Shown: positions 8,824-18,062 of the stretch, piece by piece | Position numbering within the stretch: the stretch's first letter is position 1 | Layout: the number at the start of each line of letters is the position of its first letter | Position numbers and translations under genes: made by a program | Notes under the pieces: generated by a model | What the model was told of the DNA's origin: nothing | What the model saw: the letters and a program-made list of their open reading frames with translations, nothing else | Databases searched by the model: none | Assembly (NCBI GenBank): GCA_019075865.1 | Contig: JAGXAN010000011.1 | Span: forward strand, 23,812-87,811 | Source of the DNA: Hyphomicrobiales bacterium | GTDB lineage: Bacteria > Pseudomonadota > Alphaproteobacteria > Rhizobiales > Beijerinckiaceae | Direction of reading: 5' to 3' | DNA length: 64,000 nucleotides

Positions 8824-10229
8824 GCAAAATAGCAAAAGGCATCGCCGTCAAAAGTGCGCTATTGACCGTCTGTTTTGGGTTTGCAGGCTGCGTCTCGGTT
8901 TCAAATGATGGCGGCATGGGCGTCGTGCAATCGTCTGTGAGCACAAGCCTTTCGGCCAAAGTTGACAAGGATGAAACGGGTATTGGTCATCGGGCAGCCA
9001 TTCACGCACTACTGAAAAAAAGCTTGTCGCCAGAGCGAGCGGTGCAAGTGGCGCTTTTCAACAACAAGGGGCTGCAAGCGGCGTTTAACGATCTTGGCGT
9101 CTCTGAGGCACAATTTGTCCAAGCCAGCCAGCCCACCAATCCGTCGCTTACTGTGCTGGGCCTCACTGGCGGCGGCGCATTTGACATTGAGCAGCGACTG
9201 ACAACTAGTTTGCTGGCGCTATTTTTGGCGCAACCTCGTCAAGAATTAGCCCAAGCGCAAATCAAGGCTGCGCAGATCAAAGCGATCGCTACAGCGCTGC
9301 AATTGGCGGCTGACACGCGGGCGCAGTATTGGCGCACGGTTGCGGCGCGTGAGCAATATGCAACGCTGGTTTTAACGCGCGGTAGCGCACAAACCGCCGC
9401 CGAGCTAGCGCAGCGTCTTGGCCAAACCGGAGCCCTTGGCAAGCTGGATCAAGCGCGCGAATTTGCCTTTCACGCCGAACTATCAGCGCGGGTTCAACTG
9501 GCACAAACGCAGGTGTTTCTTGAGCACGAGCGTTTGGCAAGACTGATGGGCCTTTGGGGTAAGCAAGCCACCTTCACCGTGCCCATGCGCCTCCCCGCAC
9601 TTCCTAAAAAGATCCGAACCGAGAGGGTCATTGAAACAGATGCGATTTTGCATCGTGTGGATTTGAAACTAGCGCGCGCCACTTTGGATGTCGTCGCACG
9701 TCAATATGGGTTGGTGCAATCAACGCGCCTCATCAGCGTTTTTGATTTTACCGGCGCGCAGAATAACGCGGGTTCTTCGGGTGCGCGCACGCAATTAAAT
9801 GGCGCCGAAATTAACTTGTCGATCCCCATTTATGATTTTGGATCGGCTCGGATTCGCGAAGCAGAACAGGCCTATCGTGCGGCCGCAAATCGCTTGGCTG
9901 ACAAAGCCATCACCATTCGCTCGCAGGTGCGCGAGGCATTTTTGGGTTATCGAGGCGCATGGAGTGTTGCCCGCACCTATCAATTGCAAGTGTTGCCATT
10001 GCGCAAAACAATAGAGGAAGAGCAATTGCTCCAATACAACGGGATGCTGGCGGATATGTTCACGCTGCTCGTGGAGGCACGCGCGCGGCTTGCCAGTCAG
10101 TCCGCCGCCATTGATGCCAAGCGCGACTTTTGGCTGGCACAGGAAAACCTGCGCGCCGCCACCATCGGCGGTTTCAACGCAGCTTCGGCCACAGATGGCA
10201 AAGCGCCCGCCAATGATTCCACGCAATAA
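8820..10229 (+). CDS. TolC-like outer-membrane efflux lipoprotein
   Basis: This is a 469-residue protein. The N-terminal signal ends FGFAGC, a lipobox, so the channel is probably a lipoprotein as in the CusC/OprM group. The body has two repeats of the OEP family: a coiled-coil helical half from about 75 to 260 (AALFNNKGLQAAFNDLG, QAQIKAAQIKAIA) and a second half from about 270 to 450. It should form the trimeric outer-membrane duct of a tripartite pump, most likely with the RND pump at 497-3601. It is flanked by the lipoprotein and the multicopper oxidase, 20 bases apart from the latter. Confidence 0.88.
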   Translation: MSKIAKGIAVKSALLTVCFGFAGCVSVSNDGGMGVVQSSVSTSLSAKVDKDETGIGHRAAIHALLKKSLSPERAVQVALFNNKGLQAAFNDLGVSEAQFVQASQPTNPSLTVLGLTGGGAFDIEQRLTTSLLALFLAQPRQELAQAQIKAAQIKAIATALQLAADTRAQYWRTVAAREQYATLVLTRGSAQTAAELAQRLGQTGALGKLDQAREFAFHAELSARVQLAQTQVFLEHERLARLMGLWGKQATFTVPMRLPALPKKIRTERVIETDAILHRVDLKLARATLDVVARQYGLVQSTRLISVFDFTGAQNNAGSSGARTQLNGAEINLSIPIYDFGSARIREAEQAYRAAANRLADKAITIRSQVREAFLGYRGAWSVARTYQLQVLPLRKTIEEEQLLQYNGMLADMFTLLVEARARLASQSAAIDAKRDFWLAQENLRAATIGGFNAASATDGKAPANDSTQ

Positions 10230-10249
10230 ATTGATTTTGGAGAAATATC

Positions 10250-11650
10250 ATGTTGACCAGACGCGCATTTGTAAATGCCTCAAGCATGTCCGCCGTCGCC
10301 GTAGCGGCTGTAAGTGGAAGGGGACAAGCGGCCTCGATTCCGGAGGCTGCGACCATGAAGGAGGCTGGTACACAAAAGCCCTTGGTACCCCATACTGGGC
10401 CCGATTATAACCCGATCGTCACCCTGAATGGTTGGACGGCCCCTTGGCGGATGCAGGGGGATTGGAAGGAGTTCCATCTTGTCGCTGAACCCGTAGTGCG
10501 CGAGATAGCACCCGGAATGAAGGCCTATTTATGGGGCTATAACGGCCAATCTCCCGGCCCAACCATAGAAGCGGTGGAGGGCGACAAGGTGCGCATTTTT
10601 GTCACCAATCGGCTGCCGGAGCACACCACCATTCACTGGCACGGCCAACGCCTGCCCAATGGCATGGACGGGGTGACTGGGCTGACCCAACCGCCCATAA
10701 AACCCGGCCAGACCTTCGTTTACGAGTTTCAACTGCGCCGATCTGGTACCTTTATGTATCATCCGCACGCCGATGAGACCCTGCAAATGGCCATGGGCAT
10801 GATGGGCCTGTTTATTGTGCATCCGCGAGACCCAAAAGAGCGCCGCGTGGATCGGGATTTTGCGTTTTTGCTCAATGCCTATGACATTGAAGCGGGCACT
10901 TATTTACCCAAAGTCAACACCATGCTGGAGTTTAACCTCTGGACTTGGAATAGTCGCGCTTATCCTGGCATTGATCCATTCATCGTTGGCAAAGGCGACA
11001 AGGTGCGGATGCGGGTTGGCAATTTGACGATGACCAACCATCCCATCCACATACATGGCCACGAATTTCATGTCACAGGCACCGATGGTGGCTATGTGCC
11101 GGAAGGGTCGGCTTGGCCGGAGGTGACCGTCGATATTGCCGTTGGGCAAATGCGCGCCTTTGAGTTTATGGCCGATGAACCAGGCGATTGGGCCGTGCAT
11201 TGCCATAAATCGCACCATACCATGAATGCCATGGGCCATAGTGTGAAGACCTATATTGGGGCCAATCTGGGTAACTTGCAGACCAAAATTGCCAAAGTTG
11301 CCAAGGGTTATACCGCTATGGGCGATAAAGGCATGGCGGAAATGGGCTCGATGGAAATGCCGATGCCCGATAACACGCTGCCGATGATGACCGGCTTTGC
11401 TCAGTTTGGTGCGGTTGAAATGGGCGGCATGTTTTCCGTCATGAAAGTTCGCGAGGGATTGAGCGCGGGCGATTACAAAGACCCTGGCTGGTATAAAAAC
11501 CCGCCTGGCACGGTAGCCTACGCCTTCAATGGCACTTTGCCAGAAGCTGTCCGCGCCGCTGGCTCACCTGATGCTACCCATACCAAGGCTGACGTGCGTG
11601 TCGTCAAGCCTGGATCAATGCCCGCAAAGCCGGGGATGCAGCACGACTAG
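10250..11650 (+). CDS. Periplasmic multicopper oxidase
   Basis: This 466-residue oxidase has a Tat-type N-terminus (LTRRAFVNASS), so it would be exported folded. The four copper-ligand blocks are present: HWHG (129-132), YHPH (170-173), HPIHIHGHEF near 265-274 and HCHKSHHTMNAMGH near 317-330. The last gives the type 1 Cys and its His/Met ligands. A Met-rich insert (MGDKGMAEMGSMEMPMP) follows, as in Cu(I)-oxidising CueO/CopA types. The likely role is oxidation of Cu(I) to the less toxic Cu(II) in the periplasm. It is followed by cupredoxin and CusF-like genes, making a copper-tolerance operon. Confidence 0.92.
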   Translation: MLTRRAFVNASSMSAVAVAAVSGRGQAASIPEAATMKEAGTQKPLVPHTGPDYNPIVTLNGWTAPWRMQGDWKEFHLVAEPVVREIAPGMKAYLWGYNGQSPGPTIEAVEGDKVRIFVTNRLPEHTTIHWHGQRLPNGMDGVTGLTQPPIKPGQTFVYEFQLRRSGTFMYHPHADETLQMAMGMMGLFIVHPRDPKERRVDRDFAFLLNAYDIEAGTYLPKVNTMLEFNLWTWNSRAYPGIDPFIVGKGDKVRMRVGNLTMTNHPIHIHGHEFHVTGTDGGYVPEGSAWPEVTVDIAVGQMRAFEFMADEPGDWAVHCHKSHHTMNAMGHSVKTYIGANLGNLQTKIAKVAKGYTAMGDKGMAEMGSMEMPMPDNTLPMMTGFAQFGAVEMGGMFSVMKVREGLSAGDYKDPGWYKNPPGTVAYAFNGTLPEAVRAAGSPDATHTKADVRVVKPGSMPAKPGMQHD

Positions 11651-11682
11651 TCAAAAATGTCACAAAACAGAAAGGTAATTTC

Positions 11683-12195
11683 ATGAAATTAAATCTAAAA
11701 CCTTTGATCTCACTCCCCCTTTTTATGATCCCCTGGCTCGCGCCAATGTCGATGGCTAACGAGGCAGGCCATCATCACGATGAGTTGAGCGAAACCACTG
11801 TATTTGGTGAGCCGGGCAATGCCAAGCTGCCAACCAAGGTTGTTCAACTCACCATGACGGATCAAGGCAAAGGCATGGCGTTTACTCCGCAAAACATCAC
11901 TTTGCACCAAGGAGATCAAGTAAAATTCATCGTACATAACGAGGGCGCGCTGGATCATGAAATGATGCTGGCTACCAAGCAAATGAATGATGAACATGCG
12001 CTTGAAATGGTCAAAAACCCCGATATGGAACATGACCAACCCAATGCGCTTCGCTTAAAGCCCGGCGCTCGCGGCAAAATTCTCTGGCATTTCACCAAGG
12101 CTGGCGAGTTTGATTTTTCTTGTCTGATTCCGGGCCACCGGGAGGCTGGCATGCAAGGCAAAGTAACCGTCATCGCGCGTCAAGCCTCCAAATAA
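11683..12195 (+). CDS. Periplasmic cupredoxin-like copper protein
   Basis: This is a 170-residue protein. A signal peptide ends near MSMA, followed by a His-rich stretch (EAGHHHDELS). The plastocyanin/cupredoxin fold covers about 55-165. A His in ALDHEMM and the block SCLIPGHREAGM provide the His-Cys-His-Met ligands of a type 1 copper site. It is encoded 32 bases after the multicopper oxidase and is likely its electron partner or a copper carrier (CopI-like). Both roles are inference from family and position. Confidence 0.85.
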   Translation: MKLNLKPLISLPLFMIPWLAPMSMANEAGHHHDELSETTVFGEPGNAKLPTKVVQLTMTDQGKGMAFTPQNITLHQGDQVKFIVHNEGALDHEMMLATKQMNDEHALEMVKNPDMEHDQPNALRLKPGARGKILWHFTKAGEFDFSCLIPGHREAGMQGKVTVIARQASK

Positions 12196-12214
12196 CGCAA
12201 TAAAAGGATAGATC

Positions 12215-12508
12215 ATGACACTCAAAGCACTTCTCATTAGTTTTGTACTCATGGGCACGAGTGTGTCGGCATGGGCCCAATCCACGCCCTCGGTCAAAGG
12301 GGAAGTTAAAAAGGTAGACATGTCGGCTGGCAAAATGACCCTCCAACATGGTGCCATTCCAAACCTTGATATGAGCGCAATGACAATGGTTTTCAAAGCC
12401 GCCGATCCCGCCATGCTCAAGTCCGTTAAGGCTGGCGACAAAGTTAAATTCACCGCTGAGCGCGTCAACGGACAGCTAACTGTAACCACCATCCACAAGG
12501 CCAAATAA
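12215..12508 (+). CDS. CusF-like periplasmic copper-binding protein
   Basis: This is a 97-residue protein with a signal peptide ending AWA. The small beta-barrel domain carries His45, Met56 and Met58, spaced exactly like the Cu(I)/Ag(I) ligands of E. coli CusF (His, then Met at +11 and +13). At +8, where CusF has the capping Trp, this protein has Met53. It should act as a periplasmic metallochaperone handing copper to the RND adaptor or pump. It is the last gene of the copper operon, 19 bases after the cupredoxin. Confidence 0.85.
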   Translation: MTLKALLISFVLMGTSVSAWAQSTPSVKGEVKKVDMSAGKMTLQHGAIPNLDMSAMTMVFKAADPAMLKSVKAGDKVKFTAERVNGQLTVTTIHKAK

Positions 12509-12531
12509 CAGGGGTAACTTACGCCGCAAAA

Positions 12532-12560
12532 TCGGCATGGTCTGAAAAGGGCCATGCCGA
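12532..12560 (+). terminator. Hairpin after the copper operon
   Basis: A 9-bp stem TCGGCATGG / CCATGCCGA lies 23 bases after the cusF-like stop and is followed by AAATTT. It is a probable transcript end, but the U-tract is weak. The remaining bases to 12765 show no gene. Confidence 0.45.
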
Positions 12561-12765
12561 AAATTTGCCCGCAGTTAGATAAAACGGGGGTCTATGGGTG
12601 AGGGCAATCTGGGCGAGGTAGCGGGCAAGCACCACCACTGCGGGTAGGTGTGTAGGTATGCAAGGGGCGAGAAATTATCTGGGGGCTCATTTGACGCTCA
12701 TTCAGATGGCTTAGAAGACGATTGTGAAATCGCCACATAGCACTTTCTAGTCGAAGGAATTCATC

Positions 12766-13359
12766 ATGACCCTTGCGCTTCTGCGCCTATCTCGCGCAAC
12801 CACTCTTGCTGTCGGGCTGCTCCTTGTGGGAGCTGGGGCCAATCTTTACCCACTCTTGGCCATTGCGTCTGAAACCGCTGTTGCGCCAGAAAAAAATCCG
12901 CCTGGCGACATACCTGACAATCAGGCCTTTGTCGCTTTTAGCGGGCCGCAAGGCTATTTGTTGCAAGTTCCAGAAGGTTGGGCGCGCAAAGAAGCCCCTG
13001 ACGGCGTCGCCTTTTCTGATAAATACGGGCGCGTGGAACTCGTGTTTAGTAAAGCCCATGGCGTCCTGACTGTCGACAATGTGCGCGCCTTGGAGGCGGC
13101 CAGCTTAGAAAAATCCGGACATGCGGTAAAAATTTCGACGATTACTAAAACTCAGCTTCCAGCGGGCCCTGCAATCAAAATCACCTTTTCATCAAATTCG
13201 GAACCCAATGGGGTGACGGGCAAGCAAATCCGGTTGGAGAGCGAGCGCTTTCTGGTTGTCCACGGCGACCAACTCGCGGCATTGACTTTTTCCGCCCCGA
13301 TGGGCGCTGACAATGTCGATCAATGGACGTTGATGAGCAAGTCCTTGCGGTGGCAGTAA
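12766..13359 (+). CDS. Exported protein of unknown function, ABC-exporter operon
   Basis: This is a 197-residue protein with a hydrophobic N-terminus (residues 10-34) that is either a signal peptide or an anchor. The rest is a mixed alpha/beta domain with a PsbP/DUF1795-like flavour (GYLLQVPEGWARKEAPDG early, and later strands with ALTFSAPMGADN). No catalytic motif is visible. It lies 1 base ahead of the ABC ATPase, so the three genes form an operon, and it is probably the periplasmic partner of that exporter. The function is not known. Confidence 0.65.
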   Translation: MTLALLRLSRATTLAVGLLLVGAGANLYPLLAIASETAVAPEKNPPGDIPDNQAFVAFSGPQGYLLQVPEGWARKEAPDGVAFSDKYGRVELVFSKAHGVLTVDNVRALEAASLEKSGHAVKISTITKTQLPAGPAIKITFSSNSEPNGVTGKQIRLESERFLVVHGDQLAALTFSAPMGADNVDQWTLMSKSLRWQ

Positions 13360-13360
13360 C

Positions 13361-14758
13361 ATGAGCCTTTTGATCGCCGACGACCTATACCGTTTTTACC
13401 ATCTTGGCGACACTGAAGTGCGCGCCCTGCGTGGTGCGAGCCTTACCCTTGCGAGGGGCGAGACAGTGGCGCTTGTTGGCCCCTCTGGAAGCGGTAAATC
13501 CACCCTGCTGGCCTGTTTGGCCGGTCTGGACGAGCCGGACGGCGGCATAGTGACGATCAATGGCAAGCGCATGACGCGGCGTCCCGAGGCGGAACGCGCC
13601 AAACTGCGCGCCGACTGCATAGGCTTCTTGGCGCAATCGGGCAATCTGTTTGCCCATTTGAGCGTGGCTGGCAATATTGCGCTGCAAATGGAGCTGTGCG
13701 GCCTCGTGTCTGACCGCGAGCGCATCTGCACCCTGCTTGCCCTCGTGGGCCTGACCGAGCGTGCTGACGCCCTACCTGCCATGCTTTCGGGTGGCGAGGC
13801 GGCGCGCGCTGGTCTGGCCGTGGCGCTAGCCGGTGACCCGCCGCTGCTCATTGCCGATGAGCCGACGGCGGAAGTGGACGCGCAGACCGAGGCGCGTATT
13901 CTGGATGTGCTGGAGCGGCGTCGCGCCAATGGCGGTTCGGCCCTGTTGGCTACTCACAGCCGTTTATTGGGTGCCAGTGCCTCGCGCATTCTGGCCATTG
14001 CCGATGGGCAAATAATCGAGGGCTATAATGCACTGGTTGTGAGAGAGCGCCAGGCGCTCCCCCTTCACGCTCACCGTCCGCACGGCGCGGCGCTGATTGA
14101 AGCTCGTGGAGCCGCGCGCAGTTTTGATTTAGCCGGAAAGCGTATCGAGGCGGTGCAAGCGCTAAATTGCACAATTCATGCGGGCCAGCGCCTCGCGCTG
14201 ATGGGCCGATCTGGGAGTGGAAAATCGACATTACTCAATATGTTGGCGGGACTGGAGGCCCCCAGCTTTGGCAGCATTGTCTGGCTGGGCCTTGATGCCG
14301 CCCGCGCCTTGCGGCCGCAGCAGATTGGCTTTGTCTTTCAGTCGCCTTCGCTGGTGCCTGCGCTCAGTGTGATTGAAAATGTGCGCTTACCGCTCGAAAT
14401 TGCTGGGTTGGCCGCTGGAGCCGCGATGAACCCTGATGAGGCTTTGGCACGGCTGTCCCTCGACGACCTTCGTGATAAATTGCCGGATCAATTGTCGGGT
14501 GGTCAGATGCAGCGTGTGGCGCTGGCGCGCGCGCTTGTCACGCGGCCTAAGGTGCTTTTTGCCGATGAGCCCACCGGCCAGCTTGACCACGCCACTGGTT
14601 TGTCGGTGATGCATGCGTTGCTTGCGGCGCTAGAGGGCAGCGATACCGCGCTCGTTGTGGCGACCCATGATGCAACTATGGCGGAATTTATGGAAGAATG
14701 CTGGACGATGGAAGCCGGATTGCTAACCATTAAATCAACAGAGAGAGACGCGGCATGA
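13361..14758 (+). CDS. Fused tandem ABC ATPase of a MacB/LolD-type exporter
   Basis: This 465-residue protein contains two complete nucleotide-binding domains in one chain. Domain 1 (about 1-215) has Walker [10 protein letters not shown], signature LSGGEAAR, Walker B LLIADEP and an H-loop His. Domain 2 (about 238-465) has [24 protein letters not shown] and VVATHD. Both look like LolD/MacB-type ATPases that normally work as separate homodimer subunits. Its stop overlaps the ATG of the permease gene (ATGA at 14755-14758). It energises export or extraction of a periplasmic or membrane substrate; the substrate is unknown. Confidence 0.9.
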   Translation: MSLLIADDLYRFYHLGDTEVRALRGASLTLARGETVALVGPSGSGKSTLLACLAGLDEPDGGIVTINGKRMTRRPEAERAKLRADCIGFLAQSGNLFAHLSVAGNIALQMELCGLVSDRERICTLLALVGLTERADALPAMLSGGEAARAGLAVALAGDPPLLIADEPTAEVDAQTEARILDVLERRRANGGSALLATHSRLLGASASRILAIADGQIIEGYNALVVRERQALPLHAHRPHGAALIEARGAARSFDLAGKRIEAVQALNCTIHAGQRLALMGRSGSGKSTLLNMLAGLEAPSFGSIVWLGLDAARALRPQQIGFVFQSPSLVPALSVIENVRLPLEIAGLAAGAAMNPDEALARLSLDDLRDKLPDQLSGGQMQRVALARALVTRPKVLFADEPTGQLDHATGLSVMHALLAALEGSDTALVVATHDATMAEFMEECWTMEAGLLTIKSTERDAA

Positions 14759-17412
14759 TCGCAATTTGGACAAAAGGCATTGTCACCACGCGCCTGCACC
14801 ATCTGGCACTGTCAGCGGGGGGCATTGTGGCGGCAACGGCGCTGATTGGCGTAATCGGCGTGTTCGGAATTTCGAGTGGGCGCACCATGACAGCTCGCGC
14901 CCTCACAGCCGTGCCACTGGATTGGCAAGTGGCATTGGTGCCTGGCGCTGACCCTGCGGCCTTGACCGCAAAGCTTAGCTCGGCGGTTGCTGTTCGCGCT
15001 GCCCGCACGGTTGGTTATGCGGATAGCAAGGCCTTTGTTGCAACGATTGGCGGCACGACGCAGACAACGGGCACAGGCCAAATTGTCGGGTTGCCAGATG
15101 ATTATGCCGCCATTTTTCCTGGCCAGATTCGCTCCTTGTTGGGCACAACCACTGGCGTCATGTTGGCTCAACAGACGGCCGCCAACCTGCACGTCACCAT
15201 CGGTGATATGATTACGTTGACCCCAGCAAATGCTGCTCCTTTCGATGTTAAGGTTGAAGGTATCATCGACTTACTAAATGCGGATCCGCTATTTCAGTCG
15301 ATTGGCCCCCAGAAAGGCCCCAACGCCACTGCGCCGCCCGACAATATTGCGCTATTGCCGTTTCCCTTATGGAATCAGCATTTTGCCAGCGCCGCGCTTA
15401 GGGCAGGGGGGAGTGCTCGCATGCAGATCCACGCGAGCCTCACCCACGCCAACCTGCCGCCATCACCGGATGCTGCCTATGTTAAAGTGACGGGTGCTGC
15501 CAAAAATTTTGAGGTGCGCGCCGCTGGCGAAGCTATGGTGGGTGACAATCTATCGGCGCGGCTGGGTGCGGTGCGCCAAGATGCTCTGTTTGCCCGCATC
15601 TTACTGTTGTTTCTGGGCTTGCCCGGCGTTGTGCTGGCCCTGCTGTTGACAATTGCCATCGTGCGCTCGGATGCTGGACTTAAGCGGCGCGAGCAAGCGT
15701 TGCTGGGGCTGCGTGGTGCCAGTAGGAGCCAAATTGCGAAACTGGCATTTGTCGAGGCTGGGCTGATTGCCATTGCAGGCAGCCTCGGTGGCATGGCGTT
15801 GGCGGCTTTTCTGACGCAATTCGTCTTGCATATTGACATGGCCTCAGGCGCTGAGCTCGTCTGGCTTGCAGCCTCAGGTCTTGCTGGTTGCCTTATTGCG
15901 TTGGCCGCAGTTCTTACCCCTGCCTTATTGGATATTGGGGCTAGCAGTGTCGCCAGCCGCCGCGTTTGGATTGGGGGTGATGCCCTTTCGCTGTGGCGGC
16001 GCAGTTGGTTGGATGTGGCCATGATGGCCGTTGCGGGCGCTATCTACTGGCATTCTGCCAGTACGGGTTATCAGGTGGTATTGGCACCCGAAGGTGTGGC
16101 GACGGCGGCTGTGGATTATACTGCATTTTTGGCGCCGCTTCTGTTTTGGGCGGGTGCTGGCCTACTAATTTTACGACTTTCGGGGGTCGTGTTGCGCGGG
16201 GGGCGGCCCAGCCTTGCAATGATATTGCAACCTTTGGCGGGCCGGCTTGCCGCGACCATTGCGGCGGCCCTATCGCGCCAGCATCGGCGGCTGGCAACAG
16301 GTGCGGCACTGGTGGCGCTAGCCTTTGCCTTTGCAACGGCAACGGCCATTTTTAATGCCACTTACAACGTTCAACTTCTAGTAGACGCACGTTTAACTAA
16401 TGGTGCTGATGTTACTGTCACTGGCACCGCGTTATCGCCAGCGGGGGCTGATTTGGAGCGCATTCGCGCCTTGCCAAGCGTTAGTGCAGCCGAGCCGATG
16501 CAACACCGCTTTGCCTATGTCGGCACGGATTTGCAGGATTTGTATGGCATTGACCCAACCAAAATAAGCAAGGCCACGGATATGGTCGATGCGTTTTTTG
16601 GCCCCTTGGGGGCTCGCGCCACTTTGGCCCGCCTTGCCGCAACGCCGGATGGCATTTTAGTCTCGCAAGAGACGGTCAATGATTTCCAACTCGCTACCGG
16701 TGATTTGGTCAATTTGCGTCTGCAAACTGGCGTAGGGAGTGCTTTGAAGACGGTCGCATTTCACTTAATCGGCGTCGTTAAGGAATTTCCGACGGCACCG
16801 CGTGACAGCTTCCTCGTCGCCAATTCCGCCTATATTGCGGCTCAAACCGGCAGTGTTCAAGCGGAAACAATATTGGTGCGCGCTTCAGGGGCTCCCGCTA
16901 CCCTCGGCGACGTGGTCCGAGGCACCCTTGGCCCAGCCTCGCCGCTAAAAACCACGGATATATCGCAAGCCACCCATCTCATTGGCTCCAGCCTCACCGC
17001 CGTTGATCTGAGCACATTGGGAGCAATTGAACTGGCCTTTGCTGTGCTGTTTGTCGCAATGGCAACGGGGCTTACCCTTTGGCTGGGTCAGGCCGAGCGC
17101 GCCCGCACCAATGCAATCTTGCTGTCACTGGGCGCGAGCGTAAAAGATACCCGTGCGTTTTTGTCGAGCGAGGCGCTGTTTATGCTGAGCGTTGGCCTCC
17201 TTTTTGGCGCGCCTGTTGGCGGCACCGCCGCGTGGATGCTGGTTCGGTTGCTAAACGGCGTGTTTGATCCGCCCCCTGATAGATTAACCTACCCATTGGC
17301 TTATTTTGCCCTGTTGCTGGCGGGAGCCATTAGCGCCACCCTTATCGCCGTCTATGGCCAAAGCAGATGGTCGCGCGAATGGGTGGTGCGAGAAATGCGC
17401 GCGGGCAGATGA
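14755..17412 (+). CDS. FtsX/MacB-type ABC permease, large duplicated form
   Basis: This is an 885-residue inner-membrane protein. It has an N-terminal TM (about 18-45), a periplasmic domain, an FtsX core of three TMs near 275-405, extra TMs near 420-490 and around 515, a second periplasmic domain and a C-terminal FtsX core near 755-870. The duplicated layout resembles YbbP/LolE-like permeases. Together with the fused ATPase it would make a complete exporter from two polypeptides. Some of the sequence, such as the QQTAANLHVTIGDMITL part, is typical of the MacB periplasmic domain. The operon includes the exported protein at 12766. Confidence 0.88.
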   Translation: MIAIWTKGIVTTRLHHLALSAGGIVAATALIGVIGVFGISSGRTMTARALTAVPLDWQVALVPGADPAALTAKLSSAVAVRAARTVGYADSKAFVATIGGTTQTTGTGQIVGLPDDYAAIFPGQIRSLLGTTTGVMLAQQTAANLHVTIGDMITLTPANAAPFDVKVEGIIDLLNADPLFQSIGPQKGPNATAPPDNIALLPFPLWNQHFASAALRAGGSARMQIHASLTHANLPPSPDAAYVKVTGAAKNFEVRAAGEAMVGDNLSARLGAVRQDALFARILLLFLGLPGVVLALLLTIAIVRSDAGLKRREQALLGLRGASRSQIAKLAFVEAGLIAIAGSLGGMALAAFLTQFVLHIDMASGAELVWLAASGLAGCLIALAAVLTPALLDIGASSVASRRVWIGGDALSLWRRSWLDVAMMAVAGAIYWHSASTGYQVVLAPEGVATAAVDYTAFLAPLLFWAGAGLLILRLSGVVLRGGRPSLAMILQPLAGRLAATIAAALSRQHRRLATGAALVALAFAFATATAIFNATYNVQLLVDARLTNGADVTVTGTALSPAGADLERIRALPSVSAAEPMQHRFAYVGTDLQDLYGIDPTKISKATDMVDAFFGPLGARATLARLAATPDGILVSQETVNDFQLATGDLVNLRLQTGVGSALKTVAFHLIGVVKEFPTAPRDSFLVANSAYIAAQTGSVQAETILVRASGAPATLGDVVRGTLGPASPLKTTDISQATHLIGSSLTAVDLSTLGAIELAFAVLFVAMATGLTLWLGQAERARTNAILLSLGASVKDTRAFLSSEALFMLSVGLLFGAPVGGTAAWMLVRLLNGVFDPPPDRLTYPLAYFALLLAGAISATLIAVYGQSRWSREWVVREMRAGR

Positions 17413-17674
17413 CAAAAAGGCACAAAAGGCGATTCTGATGATGGTTTGTTAATTATGCAGGGGAGGAGGTGTGTCTAGAGTTATCTTGGAATGGCTGGTC
17501 GGGGATCGGCAAAAGGGTTGAATTTGATCCGTGCAGCACTTCCTCAGGTTATTTGGCTTCGATAATCCAATTGTGGTTCAATTGCAGCGATTTATCGAGT
17601 TTGACGCGGAAAGCGGCCTTCACCCCGCCTTTGTCGGCTATTTATAGAGTTCTCAGGTTCCTGACAGGGGCCAT
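17413..17674. other. Intergenic region before the ars operon
   Basis: There are about 260 bases without a supported gene. On the - strand, 17553-17639 can be read as a 28-codon, stop-bounded fragment ending in NHNWIIEAK. It looks like a protein C-terminus but has no start or upstream part, so it may be a relic. The right end carries the arsR promoter. Confidence 0.45.
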
Positions 17675-17702
17675 TTGACAAATCTTATATTTCTGTTATT
17701 CT
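17675..17702 (+). promoter_or_regulatory. arsR promoter, probably giving a leaderless transcript
   Basis: TTGACA (17675-17680) and TATTCT (17697-17702) are separated by 16 bases, a good sigma-70-type pair. The arsR ATG is at 17709, only 6 bases after the -10 box, so transcription should begin at or next to the A of the start codon. No Shine-Dalgarno sequence is present. ArsR probably binds here to repress its own operon. Confidence 0.6.
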
Positions 17703-17708
17703 AGACAT

Positions 17709-18062
17709 ATGGACGAAAATTTAATCATCATGGCCCTTGCGGCGCTGGCGCAGCCCACACGGCTGGCGGCTTTCCGTCTTCTGGTGCGCCATGAGCCGGA
17801 TGGGCTTGCCGCGGGTGATCTGGCGCGGGCGCTGGATGTGCCGCACAATACTCTCTCGGTGCATATCAGCCTGCTGGCTCGGGCAGGTTTGGTCACCGGT
17901 GCCCGCCATAGCCGATCCATCATCTACCGCGCCAATCTGGCCGCATTTCGCGCGCTGGCGCTGGATCTTGTGCAGGATTGCTGCGGTGGTCGCCCTGAGC
18001 TTTGCACGCCGCTATTGGCAGAATTACAAGGGAGCGAAGCTGGTGACTGTTCCACTCTATAA
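17709..18062 (+). CDS. arsR: ArsR-family arsenic-responsive repressor
   Basis: This is a 117-residue winged-helix protein. The DNA-binding helix-turn-helix is around residues 33-62 (LAAGDLARALDVPHNTLSVH). Instead of the ELCVC motif of plasmid R773 ArsR, it has a C-terminal cluster Cys91-Cys92 and Cys99 (DCCGGRPELC). This is the style of the Acidithiobacillus-type ArsR that binds As(III) with three C-terminal cysteines. Binding of arsenite would release the operator. Its 3' end overlaps the next gene by 20 bases. Downstream are two arsenate reductases, ACR3, a VOC protein and ArsH. Confidence 0.92.
   Translation: MDENLIIMALAALAQPTRLAAFRLLVRHEPDGLAAGDLARALDVPHNTLSVHISLLARAGLVTGARHSRSIIYRANLAAFRALALDLVQDCCGGRPELCTPLLAELQGSEAGDCSTL

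Noticed and set aside
17553..17639. C-terminus-like fragment on the - strand ending NHNWIIEAK
   Set aside because: Bounded by stops with no start codon or known family; noted only as a possible relic.
17737..18042. In-frame upstream extension of the first arsenate reductase
   Set aside because: It overlaps arsR in another register and yields no family sequence; the GTG at 18043 with GGGAG upstream is the sensible start.
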